Of a DNA stretch of 64,000 bases, positions 33,096 to 41,889 are shown one piece after another. The notes under the pieces were generated by a model, which was given only the letters and a program-made list of their open reading frames with translations, was not told the origin of the DNA and did no database searches. Position 1 is the first letter of the stretch. Every line of letters begins with the position of its first letter. The stretch is from CBDEGR01 sp965237895 (GTDB taxonomy: Bacteria > Acidobacteriota > Terriglobia > UBA7540 > JAPUME01). The stretch is from positions 1,054,001 through 1,118,000 of the forward strand of contig CBDEGR010000002.1 of NCBI GenBank assembly GCA_965237895.1, read 5' to 3'. The position numbers were made by a program, and so were the translations under genes.

Positions 33096-33269
33096 TTACT
33101 CCGCTTCGACTTTGGCTTCGTCGACGAGCATGACGGGAATATCGTCTTTAATCGGGTAGACCCGCCGGCACTTGCCGCACTTCAAGCCCCCTCCGTCGCC
33201 GGTCAGCTTTACCGGCTCTTTGCAGAGCGGGCAGACAAGGATATCCAGAAGTTCTTGGTTAATGGCCAT
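33096..33269 (-). CDS. Trm112-family zinc-ribbon protein
   Basis: A 57-residue protein: MAINQELLDILVCPLCKEPV, LKCGKCRRVYPIKDDIPVML and a short acidic tail. The two CxxC pairs form a zinc ribbon of the Trm112/YcaR type; in other organisms such proteins activate methyltransferases, and in bacteria they are often found beside cell-envelope genes. Located directly upstream of the glycosyltransferase, probably in one transcript. The start ATG at 33269 is the family start. Confidence 0.85.
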   Translation of the reverse strand: MAINQELLDILVCPLCKEPVKLTGDGGGLKCGKCRRVYPIKDDIPVMLVDEAKVEAE

Positions 33270-33430
33270 CGAATTACCTACTCGGGAGATTTGACTTGTT
33301 ACGTTAACAGACCGTTGGGATCATTTCAAGCTCCGCGGTTTTTCGCCGGCCTTTCGCGAGGCTGGCCGAGAGAAACGAAAAGGTGCTATGCTTTCGCCGA
33401 ATTTTGCCGGGAATTCTTTGGAGGTACGCG

Positions 33431-34597
33431 TTGACGAATCATTCCCAAAAAATTCTGGCTCTAAAAAATCTGAAGCGACATTGTGAAAAGCAGACTCCCC
33501 GGATGTTGAAGCTCTTGAAGCGGCTGGTGGAGATGGAGTCACCCAGCTACTCCAAAGCCGCCGTCGACCGGCTGGGGAAGTTTGTGGCCACCGAGTTCCG
33601 TCGCCGGGGGGCGAAGGTGGATTTTCTTCCCGCAAAAGATTACGGCAATACGCTGCGCGCCGTGGTGGGCGCAAAATTTCCCGGCAAACCCATTCTGGTG
33701 CTGGGGCATCTGGATACCGTCTACGCGACGGGGACGCTGAAGCAGACGCCGTTCCGGGTTCGCGGCGGCCGCGCCTACGGGCCCGGCGCGCTCGACATGA
33801 AGGCGGGCATCGTCTTTTGCCTTTTTGCGCTCGACGCCCTCGGCGCCTTGAAGCTTTCGCTCGCAAGCCCGCTGGTATTCCTTCTGGACGGAGACGAAGA
33901 GATTTCAAGCGGAGCCTCTTATCCGCACATCCGAGGTGAGGCGCGAAGGTCCCGCATGGCGATGGTGCTGGAACCGGCGGCGAATCTGAAAGGCGCGCTG
34001 AAGACGGCACGGAAAGGGGTGGGTGAATTTCACATCTCGGTCGAAGGGCGCGGCGCGCATGCCGGCATCAATCCGCAGGACGGGGTGAACGCCATTACGG
34101 AGCTTTCCCGTCAGTTGGTGAAGATTGAAAGCTGGATGAAAGGGAGGAAGGGCTTGTCGCTGAACGCGGGAATCATCCAAGGCGGTACGCGCAGTAATGT
34201 GGTGCCGGAGAAGGCGGAAGCGTGGGTGGACGTTCGCATCGAGCGCGCTGCGGATGAAACCTGGATGGAGCGAAAGATGCGGTCCCTGAGGCCGATCAAA
34301 AAGGGGGCCAAGCTTCGTATTACCGGCGGCGTGCGCCGTCCGCCGATGGTGCGGACGGCGAAGATTGCAGGTCTTTTCCGCCAAGCGAAGTCGGTTGCCG
34401 CCGAGTTGGGCATCCACCTGACTGAGACTTCGACTGGGGGCGGCTCGGACGGCAACATCACGGCGGCGATGGGCGTGCCGACACTTGACGGGCTGGGCGC
34501 GGTCGGCGAGGGCGCGCACTCTTCGGGCGAGTACGTCCTCATCCGCGAACTGCCGCGACGCACGGCGCTGCTGGCGGCGCTGATGGCTCGCCTCTAA
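33431..34597 (+). CDS. M20-family zinc carboxypeptidase (glutamate carboxypeptidase-like)
   Basis: A 388-residue peptidase resembling carboxypeptidase G2: VLGHLDTVYATG (His, Asp), AYGPGALDMKAGIV (bridging Asp), LLDGDEEISSGAS (Glu pair), VLEPAANLKGALKTARKGVG, the dimerisation domain with GRGAHAGINPQDGVNA, and GEGAHSSGEYVLI with the last His. No signal peptide is evident with the TTG 33431 start, which has GGAGG at a 6-base spacing. Cleaves C-terminal or acyl-linked amino acids; substrate is unknown. Confidence 0.82.
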   Translation: MTNHSQKILALKNLKRHCEKQTPRMLKLLKRLVEMESPSYSKAAVDRLGKFVATEFRRRGAKVDFLPAKDYGNTLRAVVGAKFPGKPILVLGHLDTVYATGTLKQTPFRVRGGRAYGPGALDMKAGIVFCLFALDALGALKLSLASPLVFLLDGDEEISSGASYPHIRGEARRSRMAMVLEPAANLKGALKTARKGVGEFHISVEGRGAHAGINPQDGVNAITELSRQLVKIESWMKGRKGLSLNAGIIQGGTRSNVVPEKAEAWVDVRIERAADETWMERKMRSLRPIKKGAKLRITGGVRRPPMVRTAKIAGLFRQAKSVAAELGIHLTETSTGGGSDGNITAAMGVPTLDGLGAVGEGAHSSGEYVLIRELPRRTALLAALMARL

Positions 34598-34621
34598 AAC
34601 GCGACTTATTTTTTATGGGAC

Positions 34622-34647
34622 ATTCGTGTTGAAGATTCGTGTTGAAA
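34622..34647. repeat. 13-bp tandem duplication
   Basis: ATTCGTGTTGAAG is followed directly by ATTCGTGTTGAAA, between the M20 peptidase and the broken peptidase_MA gene. Confidence 0.7.
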
Positions 34648-34649
34648 AT

Positions 34650-35515
34650 TTAAGTCCCGTAACGCTTGACGACGAACTTGGCGACGGCGTTTTCGAACTC
34701 CGCGTAATTGATGCGGAGCGTCGATTCGAGCGCTTCAGCGAAGCTGCTGGAGCTGGGAATGCGCTCGAGAATCGTTACGATTTTCGAAAAGCCGTAGGTG
34801 CTGCGGATGTATTCGGTAGCTGCCAGCGATTCGGCGTAAGCTAGGGCCGTATCGTTGGGAGAAAGCGCGCGGAAACTCCCCTCCAGCATCCGCATCGGTA
34901 TGTGTCTCCGCTCGGCGAACACCTGGGCCAGTCTTCTTCCCTTCGCCGCCGTCGAGGCCCCGCCCCTTCTTCCAGTTGCGCCACGCCTTCGTTCAGCCAC
35001 ACTGGACAGCGCCCCTGTGTGATCTGCTGGATGAAGGAGTGCGTCAGCTCGTGCTTCAGGACGCGGTCCAACTCACCGGTAACCGAAACTAGGCCGGAGA
35101 CCGGAATGCGAATCTTTCCGTCGTTAATGGCCCCGGTCCAGGACGGGGTACGCGTGACGTCGGTATACGTCTGGCCCGGATAGAGGATGACGATGATGGT
35201 CTCCTGGGGGGAATAGTTCAGGTCGCGGACCAGGCTGTTGTAGTGGGTCTCCAGAGCTTGAAGAATCTCGCGCCCCAGCCGCGCCATCTTCAGACCTTCG
35301 AAGCGAATCAGGAAGTACCCGCTGGCGGCTTGGCCGTAGGCCTGTTGGACGTCCCGCTCGCGGATGGCTTTCTCCATGGCCGTCCGAACCTTCGGGTTGT
35401 CTTTGAGATCGAGCGACTTCTGTCAACTTTTGACCGCTTCCGCCACCTTACCCGTGAAATAGTAGGCCGAACCGAGCAGCGTAAAAATTTTCGGTTCGGG
35501 CGCCGAGGACGGCTT
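34650..35515 (-). pseudogene. Peptidase_MA-like zinc protease with TPR, multiply broken
   Basis: Reading 5' to 3' on the minus strand: a TPR remnant (FTLLGSAYYFTGKVAEAVKS), an in-frame TGA at 35423-35425 where Trp is expected, QKSLDLKDNPKVRTAMEKA, then the gluzincin domain with VILYPGQTYTDVTRTPSW, the zinc motif LKHELTHSFIQQI and CPVWLNEGVAQLEEG. Near 34970, in a G-rich run, the frame shifts and continues with GRRLAQVFAERRHIPMRMLE to FENAVAKFVV. The N-terminal part is missing where an amidohydrolase fragment begins. Three independent lesions mark a dead gene. Confidence 0.75.
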
Positions 35516-35528
35516 GGCGGCGAGGAGA

Positions 35529-35609
35529 GGGAATCCGCTCAAAGATGTACGTGTTTTGGAAGACGTGCAATTCGTGATGAAGGGCGGGAAGGTCTTCAAG
35601 AAACCTTAA
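35529..35609 (+). pseudogene. 3' end of an amidohydrolase gene
   Basis: On the plus strand, 26 codons read GNPLKDVRVLEDVQFVMKGG then KVFKKP and a stop. This is the typical end of imidazolonepropionase-like amidohydrolases (DGNPL-D---L--V-FVMK-GK-Y). Nothing upstream continues it; a peptidase_MA remnant on the other strand begins immediately to the left. Confidence 0.6.
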
Positions 35610-35629
35610 AACGGGGCGGTTGCCCCCCG

Positions 35630-35658
35630 TTGACAAAATCCTGTCCTGCCGATAGTGT
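35630..35658 (+). promoter_or_regulatory. Probable promoter of purD
   Basis: TTGACA at 35630-35635 and TAGTGT at 35653-35658 with 17 bases between, 20 bases before the purD start. The -35 is perfect and the -10 is weak. Confidence 0.5.
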
Positions 35659-35678
35659 TAGCAGGGACAGGAGAGTGA

Positions 35679-36977
35679 ATGAAAGTACTTGTGATCGGCT
35701 CGGGGGGCCGCGAGCATGCCTTGGTGTGGAAGCTTTGCCAGAGCCCGAAGGTGGAGAAGGTCTTTTGTGTCCCCGGAAATGGGGGGATGTGCGACGAAGC
35801 GGAGTGCCTTGCGGGGGACTTGAGCAATGTTCAGGCGCTGGCGGATTTGGCCGAAAAGATCGGCGCCGATTTGACGGTCGTGGGGCCGGAGGCGCCGCTG
35901 GTGGCCGGTATTGCCGACGAATTCGAGAAACGTGAGCTGAAGATTATCGGACCTCGGCAGGCGGCGGCGCAGCTCGAAGGCAGCAAAATTTTCTCCAAAG
36001 AATTCATGAAGCGCCACGGAATTCCCACGGGAGATTTCGTGGCGGTTAAGAGCCTCGAAGAGGCCACTCGATCGCTGGCCGATTTTGAATTTCCCCTGGT
36101 GATCAAGGCCGATGGGCTGGCCGGGGGAAAGGGAGTTCAGGTGGTCCGGACCCACGAGGATGCGATCCGCACCCTGGACGTGTATATGCGGCAGAAGACG
36201 CTGGGGGAGGCTGGGGAGCGGGTGATTTTGGAAGAGTTCCTCCAGGGAGGGGAAGCCTCGTTCATGGTATTGACCGACGGCGAAAGTGTGCTGCCGCTGG
36301 CGCCTTCGCGCGATCACAAGGCCGCCTACGATGCCGACCAGGGGCCGAATACCGGTGGCATGGGCGCGTATAGCGAAGATCGGATTCTGAGTAAGGACCT
36401 GTACAACCGGGTCCAGGCGGAAATTGTCGAGCCCACATTTCGAGGGTTGGCCGAGGAGAATATATCTTATCAAGGGATTCTCTACTTCGGCTTGATGCTG
36501 ACGAAGGAGGGGCCGAAGTTGCTGGAGTACAACGTCCGGTTGGGGGACCCCGAGGCGCAACCGATCCTTATGCGGCTGCATACGGATTTGATGGAATTGT
36601 TCGAAGCTGTGGTCGAAAAGCGGCTGGGCACTGTGGACCCGCACTGGAGTCCGGACCCGGCCATCTGTGTGGTAATGAGTTCGCGCGGCTACCCGGCGAA
36701 ACCTGAATTGGACAAACAGATCCAAGGAATTGAAGAGGCGGAAAAAGTCGGCGGAGTGAAGGTTTTCCACGCCGGCACGAGGCTGGACGACGGCCACGTC
36801 ATCACCAGCGGAGGACGCGTGCTGGGCGTGACGGCAGAGGCCGAAAACTTGAAAGCGGCTTTCGAGCGCGCTTATGAGGCTGTGTACCGCATCTCGTTCG
36901 AAGGGTGCCACTTCCGGCACGATATCGGAAAGAAGGGAATCCTGGAGGAAGCCCCCGGCGGGCCCGGCCCGGGTTAG
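35679..36977 (+). CDS. purD: Phosphoribosylamine--glycine ligase
   Basis: ATP-grasp GAR synthetase of purine biosynthesis, 432 residues. Landmarks: VIGSGGREHALVWKLCQSP, VPGNGGM, VVGPEAPLVAGIADEF, the ATP-grasp PLVIKADGLAGGKGVQV, ILEEFLQGGEASFMVLTDGE, DHKAAYDADQGPNTGGMGAY and NVRLGDPEAQPILMRL. GGAGAGTGA precedes the ATG. Forms an operon with purE 20 bases downstream. Confidence 0.96.
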   Translation: MKVLVIGSGGREHALVWKLCQSPKVEKVFCVPGNGGMCDEAECLAGDLSNVQALADLAEKIGADLTVVGPEAPLVAGIADEFEKRELKIIGPRQAAAQLEGSKIFSKEFMKRHGIPTGDFVAVKSLEEATRSLADFEFPLVIKADGLAGGKGVQVVRTHEDAIRTLDVYMRQKTLGEAGERVILEEFLQGGEASFMVLTDGESVLPLAPSRDHKAAYDADQGPNTGGMGAYSEDRILSKDLYNRVQAEIVEPTFRGLAEENISYQGILYFGLMLTKEGPKLLEYNVRLGDPEAQPILMRLHTDLMELFEAVVEKRLGTVDPHWSPDPAICVVMSSRGYPAKPELDKQIQGIEEAEKVGGVKVFHAGTRLDDGHVITSGGRVLGVTAEAENLKAAFERAYEAVYRISFEGCHFRHDIGKKGILEEAPGGPGPG

Positions 36978-36997
36978 ATTCCCCCAAGCTGGATTTT

Positions 36998-37522
36998 ATG
37001 ACGAATGCGAAGAAACAAAACGGGCCGCTGGTCGGCATTCTCATGGGAAGCGACTCGGACCTGCCGATCATGGGTGAGGCCGCGAAGACGTTGGAGAAAT
37101 TTGGCGTGAGGTTTGAGATTGAAGTGAGTTCGGCGCACCGGTCCCCCAAGAGGACACAGAAGTATGCGGCGACCGCAGCCGAGCGGGGCCTGAAGGTGAT
37201 TATCGTCGGAGCGGGCGCAGCGGCGCACTTGGCCGGCGTGATTGCGGCGGAGACCACCCTGCCCGTGATTGCCGTGCCGATCGATTCCACCTCCCTCGGC
37301 GGGCTTGATGCGTTACTCGCTTCCGTCCAGATGCCGCACGGCGTGCCGGTGGCCGTCATGGCTATCGGAAATGCGGGAGCCGTAAATGCCGCCGTCCTGG
37401 CGAGCCAAATCCTTGCCACGGGAGGCGGCGAACTTACCGAAAAGCTTCGCGAACACAAAGAGCAACTGGCGCGTTCCGTGGCAGAAAAATCAGAAAGAGT
37501 AAAACGCCAATTTCAGGTTTAG
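36998..37522 (+). CDS. purE: N5-carboxyaminoimidazole ribonucleotide mutase
   Basis: Class I PurE, 174 residues: GILMGSDSDLPIMGEAAKTL, EVSSAHRSPKRTQKYA (catalytic His), IIVGAGAAAHLAGVIAAETT, PIDSTSLGGLDALLASVQMP and AVMAIGNAGAVNAAVLASQI. Class I specificity needs a PurK partner, which is not in the window. ATG 36998 is chosen over an upstream extension that overlaps purD because family homology starts a few residues later. Confidence 0.95.
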   Translation: MTNAKKQNGPLVGILMGSDSDLPIMGEAAKTLEKFGVRFEIEVSSAHRSPKRTQKYAATAAERGLKVIIVGAGAAAHLAGVIAAETTLPVIAVPIDSTSLGGLDALLASVQMPHGVPVAVMAIGNAGAVNAAVLASQILATGGGELTEKLREHKEQLARSVAEKSERVKRQFQV

Positions 37523-37659
37523 CTTTCTCCCTCCGCGCATCTCACCCTCCCTCCCACCGCTTGTGGAGCCGAAAAGTCGGCGGCGAGCCGCTCTCGACGA
37601 AATGAAAGCCGTGTAGTAACATGGCCTACCCAACATGCCCTAAAGCTGGGCCTAGAACT

Positions 37660-38484
37660 ATGAGAAACGAAATCGTTCCGGTCCGCGAAAACCTGCCCTT
37701 AACGGGCGCGCATTTTCTGCTGACCGTGGAATCTCCCGCGCAGGCCCAGGCCGCGCGTCCCGGACAATTCGTCATGCTTCGCCTGCTGGGCCGGTCGGAC
37801 ATCCTTCTGGCCCGCCCGATGAGTATCTTTGATGTGGTGGGCGAGGGGTCTCCTACGCTGATTCGGCTTCTCTACAAGACGGTCGGCCGGGGGACGGACG
37901 CCATGGCGCGGTTGAAGTCGGGTGACCGAGTCGGTCTGCTGGCTCCTCTGGGGCATGGGTTCTTCCGCGAGGATTATCAAAAGCAACTGGGGGAGGTGGA
38001 CGAGGTGGTCCACTTGGCCGGGGGCATCGGGATTGCCGCCCTGTTGACGGCGGCGCGGGAATTGAGTGAGCAAAATATTCCCCAAAGACTTTTCCACGGC
38101 GGACGGAGCGCACCCGAATTAGTCGGTTCCGAAGAGTTCCGGCCTTACGTTACAGATACGATTCTCGCCACCGAGGACGGCAGCCGCGGGCACCAAGGTT
38201 TCGTTACCGCCCCGTTTGAAGATGATCTGAAAAAGAATCGGGAGAAACGGGTTTTGATGATGGTCTGCGGTCCCGAGCCGATGCTGAAAGCCTGCGCCGC
38301 GTTGGCGCGGGATTACGGCCACCCTTGCCTGATTTCGATGGAGAACCGAATGGGTTGCGGGGTCGGTGTCTGCCTGGGGTGCTCAGTGAGTGTGGACGGT
38401 ACGGGGCATGGAGCCTACGAGCGCGTTTGCACGGAGGGTCCGGTTTTCTGGGCCGAGCATTTGAATTGGAACACAGGAATCTGA
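37660..38484 (+). CDS. pyrK: Dihydroorotate dehydrogenase electron-transfer subunit
   Basis: FAD and [2Fe-2S] subunit that passes electrons from PyrD to NAD+. 274 residues with GQFVMLRLLGRSDILLARP then MSIFDVVG (flavin binding), LAGGIGIAALLTAAREL (pyridine nucleotide), CGPEPMLKACA, and the iron-sulphur cysteines in MENRMGCGVGVCLGCSVSVD and YERVCTEGPVF. ATG 37660 is favoured over an upstream extension. pyrD follows after 11 bases, as expected for a type 1B enzyme. Confidence 0.95.
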   Translation: MRNEIVPVRENLPLTGAHFLLTVESPAQAQAARPGQFVMLRLLGRSDILLARPMSIFDVVGEGSPTLIRLLYKTVGRGTDAMARLKSGDRVGLLAPLGHGFFREDYQKQLGEVDEVVHLAGGIGIAALLTAARELSEQNIPQRLFHGGRSAPELVGSEEFRPYVTDTILATEDGSRGHQGFVTAPFEDDLKKNREKRVLMMVCGPEPMLKACAALARDYGHPCLISMENRMGCGVGVCLGCSVSVDGTGHGAYERVCTEGPVFWAEHLNWNTGI

Positions 38485-38495
38485 AATCGAAAACG

Positions 38496-39494
38496 ATGAA
38501 GCGGAAGGCCGAACAGAGCGGGAAGGGAAAAGCCCGGGAGAGATTGGGAGCAAGCGGGTTCACCCCGCGCCTGGAGACGACCATCGCCGGTATCCGTTTC
38601 CGGAATCCGGTGCTCACGGCCAGCGGGACGTTCGGTTACGGGCAGGAGTTCGCCCACCTGATGAATTTGAATCGGCTGGGGGGGATCACCGTCAAAGGAA
38701 TTTCACACCAGCCGCTGGAGGGGAATCCCGCGCCGCGAATCTATGAGACGCAGGCGGGAATGTTGAACGCCATCGGCCTGCAGAACGTCGGCGCGCGGCG
38801 GTTCCTGGAAGAGAAGCTGCCTTTTCTGAATTCGCTCAAGACGAACCTCATCGTAAACGTTTTTGGTTTTTCCACCGAAGAGTACGTCCGCTGCATTGAG
38901 ATTTTGAATGAGGGGAAAGGGATTGATGCTTACGAGTTGAACATCTCCTGTCCGAACACGCGCTGCGGAGGCCAGTATTACGGCAGCGACCGGAAACTGA
39001 CCCACGAGGTTGTCACGGCGGCGAAGAGGGCCGCCCGGTTCCCGTTGATTGTGAAGCTCTCACCGAATGTGGCCGACATTACTGAATTTGCTCGGGCCGC
39101 AGAGGATGCCGGCGCCGATGCGGTCTCTCTGGTGAACACGTTTGTCGGCATGTCGGTGGACATTGAAGCAAGGGAGCCTCGCTTGGCGAACGTGACGGGA
39201 GGGCTCTCAGGTCCGGCGATCAAGCCTTTGGCCGTGTGGCTGGTCCATCAGGCTGCGCGCGCGGTGCGGATTCCAGTATTGGGAATCGGCGGGATTGCAA
39301 GCGCCGAAGATGCCCTTGAATTCCTTATTGTCGGGGCCCAAGCGGTCCAAATTGGGACGGCGAACTTCTACCATCCTAGGACTTGTGAAGATGTAATCGA
39401 TGGAATCGGTGAGTATTGCGCCCGAAAGAGGGTCCACTTGAAGGATCTTGTCGGTACGCTCCAGGCGCCCGGAAAGGCCCCCGTGGGAGAATAA
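38496..39494 (+). CDS. pyrD: Dihydroorotate dehydrogenase, type 1B catalytic subunit
   Basis: FMN TIM barrel oxidising dihydroorotate to orotate, 332 residues. The first 24 residues are a basic extension; then TTIAGIRFRNPVLTASGTFG, GGITVKGISHQPLEGNP, LNAIGLQNVGARRF, YELNISCPNTRCGG, PLIVKLSPNVADI, VTGGLSGPAIKPLAVW and VLGIGGIASAEDALEFL. The pairing with pyrK fixes it as the NAD-dependent 1B class. Confidence 0.95.
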   Translation: MKRKAEQSGKGKARERLGASGFTPRLETTIAGIRFRNPVLTASGTFGYGQEFAHLMNLNRLGGITVKGISHQPLEGNPAPRIYETQAGMLNAIGLQNVGARRFLEEKLPFLNSLKTNLIVNVFGFSTEEYVRCIEILNEGKGIDAYELNISCPNTRCGGQYYGSDRKLTHEVVTAAKRAARFPLIVKLSPNVADITEFARAAEDAGADAVSLVNTFVGMSVDIEAREPRLANVTGGLSGPAIKPLAVWLVHQAARAVRIPVLGIGGIASAEDALEFLIVGAQAVQIGTANFYHPRTCEDVIDGIGEYCARKRVHLKDLVGTLQAPGKAPVGE

Positions 39495-39718
39495 GGATTT
39501 TTGAATCATTTGGTTATGGAGCTTTCATGCTTAAATCCCCGAACCCTCGCCGGACGAAAAGAAGGGTTTAAGCAGAGGAAGTCCATGACGCCGCTGGGGA
39601 CGATTTTCTCTCCAGAATCGATTCGAATGTCCCGCTCCTATGCAAACCGTGGGAACCGGCAGGCATCTACTAGAGTTGGGGAATCGTGGGAGCCGGCTTC
39701 CCTGCTTCTCTATTTCTT
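39495..39718. other. Intergenic region before the duplicated 5' region
   Basis: No convincing gene; a 79-codon frame from 39501 has no ribosome site or recognisable domain. No terminator hairpin was found after pyrD. Confidence 0.4.
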
Positions 39719-39850
39719 GACAGGCCGAGCTAGGAATTGATAGATTCGACTGGGTTTGTGCCCATTATGAATTCCCTGAAGGGTGACAGGCCGAGCTAGG
39801 AATTGATAGATTCGACTGGGTTTGTGCCCATTATGAATTCCCTGAAGGGT
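39719..39850 (+). repeat. Perfect 66-bp tandem duplication over a gene start
   Basis: Units 39719-39784 and 39785-39850 are identical. Each includes ATGAATTCCCTGAAGGGT, so the translation start and first six codons of the lipoprotein gene are present twice; the first copy runs into a TAG after ten codons. Confidence 0.92.
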
Positions 39851-40735
39851 GCCCGAGGGGTGGCGAAAGAGGTAGGGTGGACCCTGTGCGCATTGGTCTT
39901 GTTATCCTGCGGCCCGAAGACCACCCAAATCAAGGCTCCAGAATTATCCGGACCGGTTCTTGAAGCGGACCTTGAGGAATTGATCTCTCGTGTAAGTAGG
40001 GTAAGCGGAGGATTTCAGACACTGAAGGCCAAGGTGGAGCTGACACCGACGGCCGGATTGATCTATTCCGGAGTCATTAAAGAATATCGGGACATAAGGG
40101 CTTTCATCCTGTTGGAGAAGCCTTCTCGGTTTCGAATGATCGGACAGGCGCCCGTTCTGCGGAGCCAAATCTTCGACATGGTTTCCGACGGGGAGAATTT
40201 CGGCGTCTACATCCCCCCGAAGCGGAAATATATTGTCGGCAAGAATTCGATCCGGAGGGAGACCAAGAACAAGCTTGAAGGTCTCCGGCCACATCATATA
40301 TTGACGGCACTTCTCCTAAAGGAGATCGACCTAAATACCGAAAAGTGTTTTATAGAGGAGACTCTCGAAGAGCTCCGGCGGTACTACGTAGTTCATGTCG
40401 TTTCGAGCGGCCGGGACGGTGGGATTCGATTGGAACGGAAGATCTGGTTTGATCGGAGCGATTTGGAAATAAAGCGAGTGCAGCGATTCGGCCCCGACGG
40501 GGCGTATCTTCAAGATGTGCGTTACGATGCGTATCAGGACTTCAACGGAACTCGGTACCCGACCAAGATCGATGTGACCCGCCCGAAGGAGGATTACCGG
40601 CTGGGGATTCTGTTGCAGGAAGTCAGCTTTAATGAGCCGATGGGTCCGGAAAAGTTCGTACTGGACCCGCCGAAGAGCGTAGAAAAATTGGTATTAAAAG
40701 AAGAAGAGAGTCCGGAGGGTGTAGGTGATCGGTAA
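39833..40735 (+). CDS. LolB/LolA-like outer-membrane lipoprotein (DUF4292-type)
   Basis: A 300-residue lipoprotein: MNSLKGARGVAKEVGWTLCA then LVLLSCGPKT with the lipobox LLSC. The mature domain reads as a lipoprotein-carrier beta fold: KAKVELTPTAGLIYSGVIKE, RAFILLEKPSRFRMIGQAPV, DMVSDGENFGVYIPPKRKY, and later PTKIDVTRPKEDYRLGILLQ. Its 3' end overlaps the ABC permease start, and a LolA-like gene closes the cluster, which suggests a role in lipid or lipoprotein transfer. The start lies in a 66-bp duplication. Confidence 0.7.
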   Translation: MNSLKGARGVAKEVGWTLCALVLLSCGPKTTQIKAPELSGPVLEADLEELISRVSRVSGGFQTLKAKVELTPTAGLIYSGVIKEYRDIRAFILLEKPSRFRMIGQAPVLRSQIFDMVSDGENFGVYIPPKRKYIVGKNSIRRETKNKLEGLRPHHILTALLLKEIDLNTEKCFIEETLEELRRYYVVHVVSSGRDGGIRLERKIWFDRSDLEIKRVQRFGPDGAYLQDVRYDAYQDFNGTRYPTKIDVTRPKEDYRLGILLQEVSFNEPMGPEKFVLDPPKSVEKLVLKEEESPEGVGDR

Positions 40736-41828
40736 GTTAATCATCTCGAATGTGTTGCATCGTCCGGTAAGGACGTTCATCAGCGTTCTGGCGGTCAGCC
40801 TTGAAGTGATTATGGTGCTGTTGGTTGTCGGGATGACCACCGGAATGTTGGAGGAGACGGCGAAACGGGTGGAAGGCATCGGCGCGGAGATCATGGTGCA
40901 ACCGCCGGGCGCTTCGTTTTTCCTGGCCTTGAGCCAGGCTCCGATGCCCATCAAGATTGCCGACAAACTGGCCGAGCAGCCGCGAGTGATGGCGGTTACG
41001 CCGGTCCTTTTCCTTTTCAATGTCACCGGCGGTACGGCGAATCTGATTTACGGGATCGATATCGACAGTTTTAATCGTGTAAGCCGAGGCTTTGTGTTTC
41101 ATGACGGAGGGTACTTCGAGAATCCCTATGACGTGATGGTGGACGATATTTACGCGAAAGCGAAGAATATTGAAGTGGGGCAGCTGATTCCGCTCGTGAA
41201 CCATGAATTCCGCGTCAGCGGTATTGTGGAGCACGGGAAAGGATCCCGCATCTTTATACCTCTGGCGACTGCGCAGGACCTTTCCGGGTCCAAAGGTAAA
41301 GCCGCGATTTTCTATGTTCGCCTGACAGACCCAGCCTATACGAATATGGTTGAAACCCGATTTCAAGAGATGCTTCCCCGGCATGAGATTCGACCCATCA
41401 AGGAATATATGGATTTGATGACCTCGAATAACATGCCCGCGCTGAACTCCTTTTTAACCGTGATGGTGATGGTGGCCATGTCGTTGGGGTTCCTGGTGAT
41501 TTTTCTCTCGCTGTATACGACGATTATGGAACGGACACGGGAGATCGGCATCTTGAAGTCGTTAGGAGCCTCCAAACGGTATATTATGACGATCGTACTT
41601 CGGGAAACCGCTTTCATGTGCGCGGCCGGTATCGTTGGCGGTTGGGCGGGCACGGTGATGGCGAGACAGATGATTAACGAATTTTTCCCTCAGATTGCGA
41701 TACACCTCTCCGTTGAGTGGGCGCTCTGGGCAGCTCTGCTTGCTATGACGGGCGGATTGCTGGGGGGAATATATCCGGCTGTCAGGGCAGCGCAAGCCGA
41801 CCCGGTCGACGCTCTCGCCTACGAGTAG
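40725..41828 (+). CDS. ABC transporter permease (FtsX/MacB type)
   Basis: A 367-residue permease with one N-terminal membrane span (FISVLAVSLEVIMVLLVVGM), a large periplasmic MacB-like domain (about 45-245) and three C-terminal spans beginning FLTVMVMVAMSLGFLVIFLS, with the family motif ERTREIGILKSLGASKRYI. The topology fits mechanotransmission or lipoprotein-release exporters of the LolCDE/MacB superfamily. GTG 40725 overlaps the previous gene by 11 bases; the ATPase follows. Confidence 0.85.
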   Translation: MIGKLIISNVLHRPVRTFISVLAVSLEVIMVLLVVGMTTGMLEETAKRVEGIGAEIMVQPPGASFFLALSQAPMPIKIADKLAEQPRVMAVTPVLFLFNVTGGTANLIYGIDIDSFNRVSRGFVFHDGGYFENPYDVMVDDIYAKAKNIEVGQLIPLVNHEFRVSGIVEHGKGSRIFIPLATAQDLSGSKGKAAIFYVRLTDPAYTNMVETRFQEMLPRHEIRPIKEYMDLMTSNNMPALNSFLTVMVMVAMSLGFLVIFLSLYTTIMERTREIGILKSLGASKRYIMTIVLRETAFMCAAGIVGGWAGTVMARQMINEFFPQIAIHLSVEWALWAALLAMTGGLLGGIYPAVRAAQADPVDALAYE

Positions 41829-41850
41829 CCGTGCGGGCCCCCCGGCGTGG

Positions 41851-41878
41851 CCCGGTTGAAATTGCCCGGTTGAAATTG
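41851..41878. repeat. 14-bp perfect tandem duplication
   Basis: CCCGGTTGAAATTG occurs twice in a row between the permease stop and the ATPase start. Confidence 0.85.
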
Positions 41879-41889
41879 GATGGATTGAT

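Noticed and set aside
35423..35425. In-frame TGA in the peptidase_MA gene as another selenocysteine codon
   Set aside because: The position corresponds to Trp in a TPR helix, no hairpin of SECIS type follows, and the gene has two other lesions.
39501..39740. A 79-codon frame between pyrD and the 66-bp duplication
   Set aside because: No ribosome site, no domain, and a composition unlike the neighbouring genes.
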